A stretch of 35,000 nucleotides of DNA from Vicinamibacterales bacterium (GCA_937766455.1 CALLXD010000064.1:1-35000); one strand, 5' to 3'; positions 25,629 through 34,183 are shown, counted from the stretch's first letter. The notes: generated by a model from the letters alone, not told the origin. Made by a program: numbers and translations.

Positions 25629-27083
25629 CTACGGTCGGCCCGTGTATTGATCGATGACGTTCTCGATCGCGCGTCGACAGACGCGGCAGAAGCCTACGGG
25701 ATTCCGCGTAAACATAATGCAGTCGACCTCAGAGCGATACAAGCCGGTCGGCTCGTACGAGGCACCTTCGAACGCGCCAACCCTGCCGGCATGCGGCATG
25801 CCTCCCAGCAGGGCGACCTCCCGGTCCATCTGCTGGGTGAACAGACGGTCCATCGTCGCCTCCTCCGCCCCGTCCACGCGCAGGCGACGGCGCTCCTCTT
25901 GGGCGGCGACGCTTCCGGCCTCGAACGCGTCCTTGTCCCAGGGGGTCGGCAACGGTGTATCCGACGTGATCAGATCACCCCATTTCACGTCCTGGGGGTC
26001 GCGCAGCGCGGTCACGTTCGGCTCCCACGGCTCGACGTGATAGGCGGCGCCAGTCTCGTAGGCGACATCGGACGTGTAGTACTCGTCGGCCAATCCCGCG
26101 AAGTGGTGGCCGAACTCGTGGACAAACACATACTCAGCGAATCCGGTGTCCGCCGCAGCCGTGGCTTGAAAATTGAAGATCCCCCCGCCTCCGTACTGCT
26201 CTTCGTTCACCAGTATTTCGAGAAACTCGTACGGCGCCGCTGAGGCGGCATCCCGGAGCGCGCGATTGTCGTAGGTCAGCAGGTACCGCTCTGAGTCAAA
26301 AATGTTGTACTCCGCAGACAGGGGCGTCCGCCGAAACTGACCGGCGCGCGGACGGCTGACGCCAGACTCGTCCGACGGCAGGTCGAGCCCCCAGACGTTG
26401 AAGTCGCTCTTGCGGCCCCGAAACGGCTCTTCTTCGAACAACGCGTTCACGAGCCGTGTGGCGTCCGCGTGAAACTTCGCCAATTCGGCCGCGACATACC
26501 CCTCTCCAATGACGAGCAGGTCCACCTTCTCCGAGGGCGGTCCGTTCTCGAAGATCGACCACACCTCGCCCATCGGCTCCCGATCGACCGGGTTGACGAA
26601 CCGCGAATTCGGGTCGATCACGGTCGACCACAGTTCGTGAAAACTGTTCTCGTCGTCGCGCACTTTCAGCACCACCTGCACCGGCGCCTTCGGCCAAGGA
26701 AACCGCAGCGACTCATGAAAACTGCGCGAGAGCTCGCGGGACTCGGCCGTGGTCTCCCATTCGCCATAGATGGAGGCAAATCCGCGGGAGTACAGCACGT
26801 GATTCGTACGGCGATCCACCACCTCGAAGCGGTACTTTCCGAGGTTCAGGTCGTCCACAAGCCTCAGATGGCTCCCACCCCACGGCCCATCGGATACGAC
26901 CTGGTCGAGCGCGATGATCTCCTGACCGAGCCCACCGGTGTGGATGTAGTCCACGCGCATCGTCTTGTTCAGGAACGCGGCGTCGAACCCAACCGGCGCC
27001 TGACCAGTAGGAACCGCGCTGGACGCCAGGCCGATGGTCAGGGCGACAACGACGAAGAAGCGAGTAGCAGCCATGGCGACCAT
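25629..27083 (-). CDS. Secreted M64-family (IgA peptidase-type) zinc metallopeptidase
   Basis: A 484-residue protein with a signal peptide (about residues 5-25), an N-terminal beta-rich domain (about 40-165) and a catalytic domain. The zinc motif is HEFGH (322-326) within FVHEFGHHFAGLADEY, characteristic of peptidase family M64. VDLLVIGEGYVAAELAKFH and SDFNVWGLDLPSDESGVSRP are further M64 blocks. A Cys pair near the C-terminus (FCRVCRRAI) may form a disulfide. ATG 27083 has GGAA at good spacing. Family members are often called IgA peptidases, but environmental versions have unknown substrates. Confidence 0.92.
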   Translation of the reverse strand: MVAMAATRFFVVVALTIGLASSAVPTGQAPVGFDAAFLNKTMRVDYIHTGGLGQEIIALDQVVSDGPWGGSHLRLVDDLNLGKYRFEVVDRRTNHVLYSRGFASIYGEWETTAESRELSRSFHESLRFPWPKAPVQVVLKVRDDENSFHELWSTVIDPNSRFVNPVDREPMGEVWSIFENGPPSEKVDLLVIGEGYVAAELAKFHADATRLVNALFEEEPFRGRKSDFNVWGLDLPSDESGVSRPRAGQFRRTPLSAEYNIFDSERYLLTYDNRALRDAASAAPYEFLEILVNEEQYGGGGIFNFQATAAADTGFAEYVFVHEFGHHFAGLADEYYTSDVAYETGAAYHVEPWEPNVTALRDPQDVKWGDLITSDTPLPTPWDKDAFEAGSVAAQEERRRLRVDGAEEATMDRLFTQQMDREVALLGGMPHAGRVGAFEGASYEPTGLYRSEVDCIMFTRNPVGFCRVCRRAIENVIDQYTGRP

Positions 27084-27304
27084 TCTAGTGTTCCGTCACG
27101 GCAGTTCGAAACCGCCGCCCATCGGTCCGCCACCCATCGGTCTGCCCCCCGGGGTGGTTGATCATTGGACGCGGCTGGTCCAACAAAGCCGTATCCACAC
27201 GCTACACTTGACCGGTGCACCCCACGCGGCGCCGTCCGAGTCACCTATGCCAGGTACCAGACGCATCCGTCTCGCTCGCGCCACGCTTATCACCGCGCTG
27301 AATC
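27084..27304. other. Divergent spacer between M64 peptidase and sigma-factor genes
   Basis: A 221-nt gap that must hold both promoters. A short imperfect repeat (CCCATCGGTC twice, 27117-27144) lies near the M64 side. TACACT near 27204 could be a plus-strand -10, but no matching -35 is obvious. No gene is supported. Confidence 0.35.
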
Positions 27305-28234
27305 GTGCCACCCCCTGATCCATCGGACGACCGGCGTGCTCGAACGCCGGCGCCGTTCGTGTCCGACCCGGTCCTCACGGTCTGCTACCGACGCGCCCTG
27401 GCCGCGTCCGGGCTCGATGCGACCCAACTGCCACAGGCCGCGTTCGTCGAGACCCTGATGGCAAGCCTCGCGCACCGGTTCGCCGATTCCGAACCGGACG
27501 ACACGTCCGTCCGCCGGTATCTGGACTCGTTGCGCCTCCCTGACCTGGCGCTGGCGTGCGCCTGCCGCCACGGAGACGAACGGGCCTGGGAACGGTTCGT
27601 TCTGGAGATTCGACCGGCACTCTATCGGGCCGGACGGGCCATCACCGGTCAGGACGTGGCGGGTCGCGATCTGGCGGACTCGATCTACGCCGAACTGTAT
27701 GGGGTAGGCCGCGGCGCATCGGCGTCGGGCGAACCGCGGTCGCTCTTCCGCTACTATCACGGGCGGAGCACCCTGGCCACCTGGGTGCGCGCCGTGCTGG
27801 CGCAGCGCCACGTCGACCAGATACGCGAAGCACGTCGTGTGGTGCCGACCGAGCCGCGCGAGCTGGAGCGCGCGCTGCCGCCCACGGCGCCGTCTGAACC
27901 GGACCCAGGCCACGGCCGACGGGTCGCGCGGCTGCAAGTCGCGCTGCGTCGCACGCTGGCCGAGCTTCCGGCTCCGGACCGGCTTCGACTGGGGTGCTAT
28001 TACATACAGCGGATGACGTTGGCCGCGGTCGGCCGGCTCGTGGGTGAGCACGAGGCCACGGTCTCTCGCGGGCTCGCTCGCAATCGCCGCCAGATCCGGG
28101 AGGCGCTCGAAACCAGCCTCGAGGCAGAGGGGCTGACGTCGTCCGAAACCAGGGCGCTGCTGGCGCGGGCAGTCGACGAGTGGCCGTTCGATGCGACAGC
28201 CGAGCTGCAAGCCGCAGCCGACGACACGTTCTAA
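27305..28234 (+). CDS. Large ECF-like sigma-70 family factor
   Basis: A 309-residue protein with sigma-70 regions 2 and 4. Region 2 (about 88-180) contains GDERAWERFVLEIRPALYR, then STLATWVRAVLAQRHVDQIR, the DNA-melting and -10 recognition helices. Region 4 (about 208-268) reads LAELPAPDRLRLGCYYIQ and TLAAVGRLVGEHEATVSRGL, a helix-turn-helix. An N-terminal extension of about 85 residues and a C-terminal tail of about 40 make it longer than ordinary ECF factors. The start is GTG 27305. A zinc-finger membrane anti-sigma gene follows 60 nt downstream, supporting the assignment. The regulon is unknown. Confidence 0.82.
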   Translation: MPPPDPSDDRRARTPAPFVSDPVLTVCYRRALAASGLDATQLPQAAFVETLMASLAHRFADSEPDDTSVRRYLDSLRLPDLALACACRHGDERAWERFVLEIRPALYRAGRAITGQDVAGRDLADSIYAELYGVGRGASASGEPRSLFRYYHGRSTLATWVRAVLAQRHVDQIREARRVVPTEPRELERALPPTAPSEPDPGHGRRVARLQVALRRTLAELPAPDRLRLGCYYIQRMTLAAVGRLVGEHEATVSRGLARNRRQIREALETSLEAEGLTSSETRALLARAVDEWPFDATAELQAAADDTF

Positions 28235-28294
28235 GCACGAGCGGACAGACGCGCGGTGTAGTCTGGTCGCACGCGACACAGGCGGAAATTCAAC

Positions 28295-29326
28295 GTGGAC
28301 GACACGACTCGCCCAGACCAGGTCACGGACGCCCTCATCAGCAAGGCACTGATCCGCGCCGACGGAGGGGTGGACTGCCCGGACCCGTCACTCCTGGCCG
28401 GTATCCACGAGGGCAGCCTGGAGCCGGACGAGACGGAGCGGTGGATGACGCATCTCGCCGACTGCCAGCGCTGTCAGGCGACCCTCGGGGCGCTCGCCCG
28501 AGCGGAGGAGGACGCTCAACCGTCCCCTGCGGTGGCCCCCTCCTGGTGGCCAACGCAGAGCGCGCGCGCGCTGCGTTGGCCGGTGCGTGCCCCGCTGGCG
28601 GCTGCCGCCCTCATCGCACTGGCGGTCTGGGTGATCGACCCCGGCTCGACGCCGGGCCGACGCCCGTCGCCCACCGCGCGCCGCGCCGAACCCATCGCTG
28701 TACCGGCCAGCGCGGCACCGACCGCCGCCGCGACGAACCAGCCACTCCTGGAAACCAGCCGCGCTCCAACGCGCGAGTCCGCCGCCCAGCCGATCGATGA
28801 GGCTGAGAACCGGCTCGCTCTGAACGACACCACGGCCGATACCGCCAACGGCGAACCGCAGGCGATACAAACGTTGAACCTCCCCACGGTCGCAGCGCCC
28901 GAAGACGTAATTGAGACCGCCTCACGTGCGCGTTCCGACAGTCCCTCCTCCGCCGAGACGGCGGCGCTGTTCATCGTCCCGGTGATGCTTCGATCATCCC
29001 AGGACGCGATACAGTGGCGCGCGGAGTCCAACGGCGATATCGAGCGCACAGACGACGGCGGACTGAACTGGCGCGTTCAGCTCACCGTGCCGGAGCGCGT
29101 CATTGCGGGAGCGGCGCCGGCGGACGACGTGGCCTGGATGGTGGGAGAGCAAGGATTGGTCTTACGCACCCTTGACGGCGAACAGTGGTCCCGTCTCAAC
29201 CCGCCGACGGACGCGACGTTGGTCGCCATTGAGGCGGCCGACGGACGCCGCGCCATGGTGACCACGGCCGACGGCCGCCAATTCCGGACCGTCGATGCCG
29301 GAACCGAGTGGATGCTCATCCGCTGA
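28295..29326 (+). CDS. Membrane anti-sigma factor with YCF48/BNR-like outer domain
   Basis: A 343-residue protein in three parts. The N-terminal zinc-finger anti-sigma domain (about 25-68) has Cys28 and HxxxCxxC (His53, Cys57, Cys60). One membrane span lies at about 97-114, then an Ala/Pro/Thr-rich linker to about 220. The C-terminal domain (about 230-343) has repeated Asp-box-like turns (TDDGGLNW, TLDGEQW, TVDAGTEW), as in YCF48/BNR beta-propeller proteins, but too few for a full propeller. The GTG start has GGCGGA upstream. It follows the sigma gene by 60 nt. Sigma binding is inferred from the zinc finger and position. Confidence 0.82.
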   Translation: MDDTTRPDQVTDALISKALIRADGGVDCPDPSLLAGIHEGSLEPDETERWMTHLADCQRCQATLGALARAEEDAQPSPAVAPSWWPTQSARALRWPVRAPLAAAALIALAVWVIDPGSTPGRRPSPTARRAEPIAVPASAAPTAAATNQPLLETSRAPTRESAAQPIDEAENRLALNDTTADTANGEPQAIQTLNLPTVAAPEDVIETASRARSDSPSSAETAALFIVPVMLRSSQDAIQWRAESNGDIERTDDGGLNWRVQLTVPERVIAGAAPADDVAWMVGEQGLVLRTLDGEQWSRLNPPTDATLVAIEAADGRRAMVTTADGRQFRTVDAGTEWMLIR

Positions 29327-29372
29327 GGTCACTGAAGCGACACACCGTACCTAACCGAGAGCTGATCCATCA

Positions 29373-29594
29373 ATGACGAGTCCCGCTCCCGGCCCGACCT
29401 CAGACGAGGAACCGGTCGCCAACAAGCACACCGCTATCGGAGTCTGCCTGAATCTGTTGCTGCTGGCGATGATCAGCTACGGCTACGTCCAGTCCGAGGA
29501 CTACCGGTGGGCGTGGGTGTTGGTGTTTATTCCAATTGCCGTGGTCACGCTGCGCTACGCGTGGCACATCGTGGTCGGTCGCCGTGCCAGGTAA
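29373..29594 (+). CDS. Small two-span membrane protein
   Basis: A 73-residue protein with two hydrophobic segments (about 21-38 and 46-65) separated by a short polar turn, and a basic C-terminus (GRRAR). I do not recognise the family. It lies 46 nt after the anti-sigma gene and just before the dehydrogenase gene on the same strand, so it is probably co-transcribed with them. The coding call rests on clean membrane topology and tight packing. Confidence 0.6.
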   Translation: MTSPAPGPTSDEEPVANKHTAIGVCLNLLLLAMISYGYVQSEDYRWAWVLVFIPIAVVTLRYAWHIVVGRRAR

Positions 29595-29604
29595 CCGCGC
29601 GCAG

Positions 29605-30615
29605 ATGCACTCGCTGGTCATTCACGCACCGGGCCAGGCACCGGGAGAGGCCCCGGCGGAGGGCCCGGAGCCGGATGCGGCCAGCACGGCCGTGATGCGA
29701 GTAGCCCGCGGCGACATCGAGGTCGCATCGGGCGAATGCCGGGTCGCGGTCCGCCGCGCCGGTATCTGCGGCACCGACCTACAGCTGCTCGAAGGCTATG
29801 CCGGCTTCAGCGGAGTGCCGGGGCACGAATTCGTCGGCACGGTGGAAACCGCACCGCCGGGTGACCGCCACTGGATCGGGCAACGGGTTGTCGGCGAGAT
29901 CAATGTCGGCTGTGGCGAGTGCGAGTGGTGCCGGTCTGGTACCGCCAATCACTGCCCCACCCGCACGGTGCTCGGTATCGTGGGGCGCGCTGGGGCGTTT
30001 GCCTCCCATCTCTCGCTACCGGCGGCCAACTTCCACGCGGTACCTGACGCGCTCAGCGACGAGGCGGCGGTGCTGGTCGAGCCAACGGCCGCGGCGTGCG
30101 AGATTCTCGCTCAGGTGGACATCGGGCCTCGGGCGACGGTGGCCGTCGTCGGCGATGGCCGCATGGCCCTACTCGTGGGCCAGGTTCTGCGCACGACCGG
30201 GGCCTCGGTGACCGTGCTGGGGAAACATGCGCGCAAGCTGCGGGTCGCACAGGCATTGGGCCTGGCGGTGGCACGTGCCACGGATGACATCCCCCGATCG
30301 AGCTTCGACGTGACGGTCGACGTGACCGGGAGGCCGGCGGGACTCACCCGCGCCATGGAACTCGTGCGACCTCGCGGCACCGTCGTGATGAAGTCCACCT
30401 TCCACGGCGAGACTCCGGTCACGCTCTGGCCCGCGATCGTCGACGAAATCACATTGGTCGGGTCGCGATGCGGACCGTTCGGAGACGCGATCGCGCTCTT
30501 GGCCGACGGGCAGGTCGCAACCGCACCGCTCCTCGCTGGCGCGTACGCGCTGGACGACTTCGAGGCCGCCTTCGCCGCGGCGCGGACGGAACTCAAGGTG
30601 ATGCTCCGGCCCTAG
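29605..30615 (+). CDS. Zinc-dependent alcohol dehydrogenase (MDR family)
   Basis: A 336-residue medium-chain dehydrogenase. Catalytic zinc ligands are Cys55 (AGICGTD), His74 and Glu75 (GHEFVG); the structural zinc cysteines are Cys103, 106, 109 and 117 (GCGECEWCRSGTANHC). The Rossmann motif reads VVGDGRMALL, slightly changed from GxGxxG. The conserved Glu in VLVEPTAAA is present. It is related to sorbitol/threonine-type dehydrogenases; the substrate is unknown. ATG 29605 is chosen; an in-frame GTG at 29584 would overlap the previous gene by 11 nt. Upstream neighbours are the two-span protein and the sigma/anti-sigma pair. Confidence 0.87.
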   Translation: MHSLVIHAPGQAPGEAPAEGPEPDAASTAVMRVARGDIEVASGECRVAVRRAGICGTDLQLLEGYAGFSGVPGHEFVGTVETAPPGDRHWIGQRVVGEINVGCGECEWCRSGTANHCPTRTVLGIVGRAGAFASHLSLPAANFHAVPDALSDEAAVLVEPTAAACEILAQVDIGPRATVAVVGDGRMALLVGQVLRTTGASVTVLGKHARKLRVAQALGLAVARATDDIPRSSFDVTVDVTGRPAGLTRAMELVRPRGTVVMKSTFHGETPVTLWPAIVDEITLVGSRCGPFGDAIALLADGQVATAPLLAGAYALDDFEAAFAAARTELKVMLRP

Positions 30616-30636
30616 CAGCCCGTGGTGCCACGCGAA

Positions 30637-30761
30637 TGCGCACGGGTCCGTCCGACACCGCGCGTTCGCCCGGCACGATCGGACGCGTGCGCGGCAGTTG
30701 CGGACGGGTCAGTCAGACACCGCGAGTTCGCCCGGCACGATTGGACGCGTACGCGGCAGCT
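30637..30761. repeat. Two tandem 62-bp repeats at the 3' end of a membrane-protein gene
   Basis: Bases 30637-30698 and 30699-30760 align without gaps with 55 of 62 matches by my count. The second copy covers the last codons and stop of the membrane-protein gene (30709-31449, minus strand). The first copy lies past that stop and could encode the same C-terminal residues (RTRPIVPGE) with the stop codon changed. This looks like an old tandem duplication of the gene's tail. Confidence 0.75.
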
Positions 30762-31449
30762 TCCCGCGATACGACAGCCACCCGACGAACGCGAGGATCC
30801 CGAGAAACACGCCCAGCTTCGCGATGTCACCCGGCCGGCCGTATGGCACCACCGTATTGAGGAACCAGAGCGTGGGCTGGGCGACACACATCGCCCAGAC
30901 CGACCCATAGAAATAGCGGCGTTCGTGCCCCTCACCCTTGGTGGACGCCTTGACGCGAGGCAGCTGACCCAACAGGCCAAGTACCCAGACCGTACCCGCC
31001 AGCGGGAAATACGCGGCGTCGTACATCTGGGCGAGGTTCCACTCGCCGGTCGCGATCGCCGCCACGAGGCCAGCGATATTGAGGACGCCGAACGAGATGG
31101 CCGCACCCCACGCCACGGTGTAGCACACGCGTCGGTAGAGTGGATTGGGCCGATCTTCGGTGAAGCGGATGATGTAGGGTCTCGGCTCACAGCCGGGCAG
31201 ACGTCCCCTCAATCCGGCGATACCGGTGCCCATCAGCACGACCCCGAGCCACAGCAGCATCCGCCGATCGACGCCGTCGTCGAAGAGATCGAAGATGAGC
31301 GGTCCCGGTATGAGGAAAAAAACAAAAATCCAGATCGGCCAGTGGGAGAACCGGTAGTGCGTCTTGTTGCGGTACCGAATCTTTCGTTCGCTCGCCAGCT
31401 CGACAGGTATCCCCGCGGATGTCGTCTGGGCGGTTGGCTGTGTGGTCAC
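30709..31449 (-). CDS. Uncharacterised six-span membrane protein
   Basis: A 246-residue integral membrane protein with about six hydrophobic segments (about 37-56, 64-80, 113-137, 148-163, 180-200, 213-230), a conserved-looking loop RPNPLYRRVCY and an N-terminal cytoplasmic stretch of about 30 residues. I do not recognise the family. The GTG start at 31449 is the only good option. It converges on the alcohol dehydrogenase gene, and its 3' end is tandemly duplicated. No catalytic motif was seen. Confidence 0.72.
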   Translation of the reverse strand: MTTQPTAQTTSAGIPVELASERKIRYRNKTHYRFSHWPIWIFVFFLIPGPLIFDLFDDGVDRRMLLWLGVVLMGTGIAGLRGRLPGCEPRPYIIRFTEDRPNPLYRRVCYTVAWGAAISFGVLNIAGLVAAIATGEWNLAQMYDAAYFPLAGTVWVLGLLGQLPRVKASTKGEGHERRYFYGSVWAMCVAQPTLWFLNTVVPYGRPGDIAKLGVFLGILAFVGWLSYRGKLPRTRPIVPGELAVSD

Positions 31450-31948
31450 GTCCCTCTTCCGGGCTAGTCCGACGGGTCTGACATCGCTCCTCGACCCCCC
31501 AAAGGCGCGAGTTGGGCACTGCGCGCTTCGGACGGGCCGCAGCGAGCGAGCCGGTCGTAGTCATCAGATGCATGGGCGTACTGGCGATGCGATCGGCCAG
31601 GCAACCCACGCAGGCGCGCGGGCGGTGCTGACCAGCGCTCGCACGCTCAATTGTACTGCCTCGCCGCCAGGTGGCGGCGACCAGCCGATACGTCACGCAA
31701 CTCCCGTGGCGCGGAGCGCGGTGACACCTGTCAATCAGGCGGTCCGGACCGTTCGACAGACGCGCGCAGGGTACTATTGAGGGTGAAATGTGTCGTTTCG
31801 GGCTGTTCTCCCCCGACCCTGCGGCCGATACGTCTAATTGCGGAGGGAACGGCGCGGTCGAACGTAGACTGCGGTCGTAGCGAAGCGCATGTTTTAACCG
31901 AAAGATCCAGCGCACAAGCCCTCGGGGGCGACACACACGGGCGGGCGG
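31450..31948. other. 499-bp divergent region without a supported gene
   Basis: The region lies between the six-span membrane gene (minus) and the GumC-type gene (plus). A perfect inverted repeat with an 8-bp GC stem and a 4-nt loop lies at 31661-31680, not followed by a T-run. On the minus strand TACAAT (31655-31650) and TTGACA (31734-31729) occur but are not spaced as one promoter. On the plus strand TACTAT near 31772 could be a -10 for the GumC gene. Open frames here have no recognisable similarity. Confidence 0.4.
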
Positions 31949-33334
31949 ATGCCGGTCTCGACCGGCGGCGACGAGGTCCATCTACTCGACCGCTTTGCCA
32001 CCGTCTTCCGCCATCGGCGGCTGGCGATCAGCCTCTTCTCGGGGGTTGTGTTGCTCATGATGCTGCAGAGCTACGCGACGATCCCGATGTTTCGTGCGAC
32101 CGCCCAACTTTTGATCGACGAGGAACAGAGCGTCATGGTCTCGGGGATGGACGCGAGCGATCCGGTCAACTATTGGACCGACTCGGAGCCGTACTACGAG
32201 ACGCAGTATCGCATCTTGCAGAGTCCGGGTCTGGCCGGCTACACGGTCGGCAAGCTCGACCTCGACCAAGTCCCAGAGTTCAACGGACAGGCTGAGAAGC
32301 AATTCGGACCGCGAGAGGCTCTCCAGGCGACTCGCGCCGTCGTGGTCAGCCGGGTACAGACAGTGGGCCAGGCGATCTTGGGCCTGATCCGCCCAAATTC
32401 GGGGACAGACCGGCCAACGACACACGATGAGGCCCCCGCAGAACAGTTGCAGGCGAAGGAACTGGCCCAGACGAACGGGGTCGTCAGTCGGCTGGCGGTA
32501 GCCCCAGTGGTCAACACCCGACTCGTTGATGTCAGCTACACGTCCGCCGACCCTGCCTTCGCCGCCGATGCGGTGAACACCCACGTCGAGACCTACGTGG
32601 AGCGCAACCTGGCCTCACGTCTCGAAGCGGTGCAGAAGACGCTGGCATGGGTGAGCGGAGAGCTCGCGACCCAGCAATCGGGAGTCGAAGAGAGCGATCG
32701 GTCGCTCTCGGAGTACCGCGAGTCCGAGAACGCGCTGTCACTCGATGCAAACACCGATGTCATCACCACCCGGCTCGCGACGTTGAACAGCCAGGTGTCG
32801 ACGGCCAGAGCGGATCGGATCCAGGCGGAGTCCCTCTATCGTCAGATTCAGGAGCTCGATCCAGCGAACGAGGCCGCCCGCAATCATCCGTCGGTATCCG
32901 GCGCGGCCGGAGTGGCTGCGGCCAGCACGCGGTTGGCGGGGCTGGAGGGTCAACTGGTGGGCCTCGCCGGTCGTTACGGGCCGCTGCACCCGGACATGAT
33001 CGGAGTCAACTCAGAGATCGCGAGCGCGGAGCGCGCAGTCGCCGTCGAGGTGGGGCGCGCGATCGAGGCGGTCAGGAGCGAGTACCAGTCAGCCGCCGAC
33101 GAGGAACGGCGCCTGCAGGCCGAGTTCGAAGCACAGCAAAGCCGCGCGGAGGACCTCAGCCGCAAAGCCGTCGACTATCGCCTACTGGAGCGCCAGTCAG
33201 CCAGCAACCAACGGGTCTACGAAAGCCTGCTCCAGCAGCAGAACGAGCTACAGGTCGTCGCCAACAGCCGAGCCAACAACGTGCAGTCGCCGACTTGCCA
33301 CGCCTCAATGTGGTGTTGTGGTCGCTTGAAGTAG
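31949..33334 (+). pseudogene. Truncated GumC/Wzz-type polysaccharide co-polymerase (autokinase N-terminal part)
   Basis: About 445 residues (to about 33285) match the N-terminal half of exopolysaccharide chain-length/tyrosine-autokinase proteins. There is a membrane segment at about 26-45, a Wzz-type domain with EPYYETQYRILQSPGL, a long coiled-coil periplasmic part, and a GNVR-type end with LLERQSASNQRVYESLLQQ. The second membrane span and kinase domain that should follow are missing. After RANNVQ the reading frame runs 15 unrelated codons into an acyltransferase remnant and stops at 33334. The ATG at 31949 opens directly into the domain. The end is an abrupt junction, so this is a deletion, rearrangement or misassembly. 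Confidence 0.82.
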
Positions 33335-33967
33335 AGGCGCAGTTCTATCTGTTGGCCCCGCTGCTGGCCGTGGTCTATCGCGTGGCGGACCGGCGGGCCC
33401 GGGCGTTGGCTTTTGCGGGCATCGGGGGGGGGACTACATCTGTTCGCGCCGTTGGTGTTCTGAAATGACGACATGTTCTTTCACTACGCGTTGTATTTCA
33501 CGGTGGGGACGGTGGTGGCGGACTTCTACGTGAGCGCCGATCGGGTTGGGGAATCGAAACCCACGCGGTGGTTGGATTGGTGCGTCGTCGCGTGTATCCC
33601 CGTGTCGGTGCTTGTCAGTAATAGGGGGTGGGCGCCTGAGCTCGTGCTCCCGTTGCACGCCGGGCTGGCTTTGGTTGCCGCGCTTCGCGGGGGCGCCGTG
33701 GCGAGGCAGCTGCGCAGGCCGTTGCTCGTAACCGTTGGGGGCATGTGCTACACGATCTACATGTACCACTATTTGGTGATCTCCGGCGTGGGCCGGGTCA
33801 CTGCGGGCTGGTTCGGGGGACTACCCTACGAGCTGTTCTTCCTCCTCCAGCTCGTCGTGCACAGCCTCGCGGTCGTCTCCGTCTGTGTGGTCCTCTTTCG
33901 ATTCACGGAGCAGCCGTTCAAGGCGGTGTCAGCCAAGAAGCTGATCCAGCGATTTCGGCCCGCGTGA
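33286..33967 (+). pseudogene. C-terminal remnant of an OafA-type membrane acyltransferase
   Basis: The sequence resumes mid-gene with LPRLNVVLWSLEVEAQFYLLAPLL, a classic acyltransferase-3 block, with no N-terminal half. The frame then breaks at a run of nine G (33424-33432). Shifted by one base it reads GLHLFAPLVF, meets TGA at 33461, and continues NDDMFFHYALYFTVGTVVADFYV to a normal C-terminal end (FTEQPFKAV). Several membrane spans are visible. TGA could stand where TGG (Trp) was. Such enzymes O-acetylate surface sugars, consistent with an exopolysaccharide locus. The open frame from ATG 33473 alone is not a complete enzyme. Confidence 0.8.
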
Positions 33968-33990
33968 AGGTGACCCTCCGCAGCCCGTAC

Positions 33991-34024
33991 AAAGCAAAAG
34001 CCCGAGGCGATCGAACCTCGAGCT
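33991..34024 (-). terminator. Rho-independent terminator of the rRNA operon
   Basis: On the minus strand, 11 nt past the 5S gene, a 9-bp stem (34024-34016 with 34007-33999, one G:U pair) closes an 8-nt loop and is followed by TTTGCTTT. Position and form fit the end of the rRNA transcript. Confidence 0.85.
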
Positions 34025-34035
34025 TCTGTAAAAAA

Positions 34036-34153
34036 TCCCGGCAGCGACCTACTCTCCCACACAGTTACCCGTGCAGTACCATCGGCGGTAGAGGGCTTAA
34101 CTGCCGTGTTCGGCATGGGAACGGGTGTGACCCCTCTCCTATCGCCACCGGGA
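34036..34153 (-). rRNA. rrf: 5S ribosomal RNA
   Basis: About 118 nt. The ends pair (TCCCGG with CCGGGA). Inside lie the diagnostic 5S segments CCCGTTCCCATGCCGAACACG and GGGAGAGTAGGTCGCTGCC (minus strand). It follows the 23S gene on the same strand after a spacer of about 160 nt with no tRNA, and is followed by the terminator. Confidence 0.97.
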
Positions 34154-34183
34154 AACCTGCGGCGAGTGACGGACTCGGCCCTA

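Noticed and set aside
27034..27318. Plus-strand frame with a PPPIGPPPIG repeat at the M64/sigma boundary
   Set aside because: The repeat comes from a short DNA duplication in the spacer; the frame overlaps the M64 start and lacks a ribosome site or similarity.
33473..33967. Independent 164-codon gene
   Set aside because: It begins mid-domain of an acyltransferase; the preceding frame encodes the adjoining acyltransferase segment, so it is part of a remnant.
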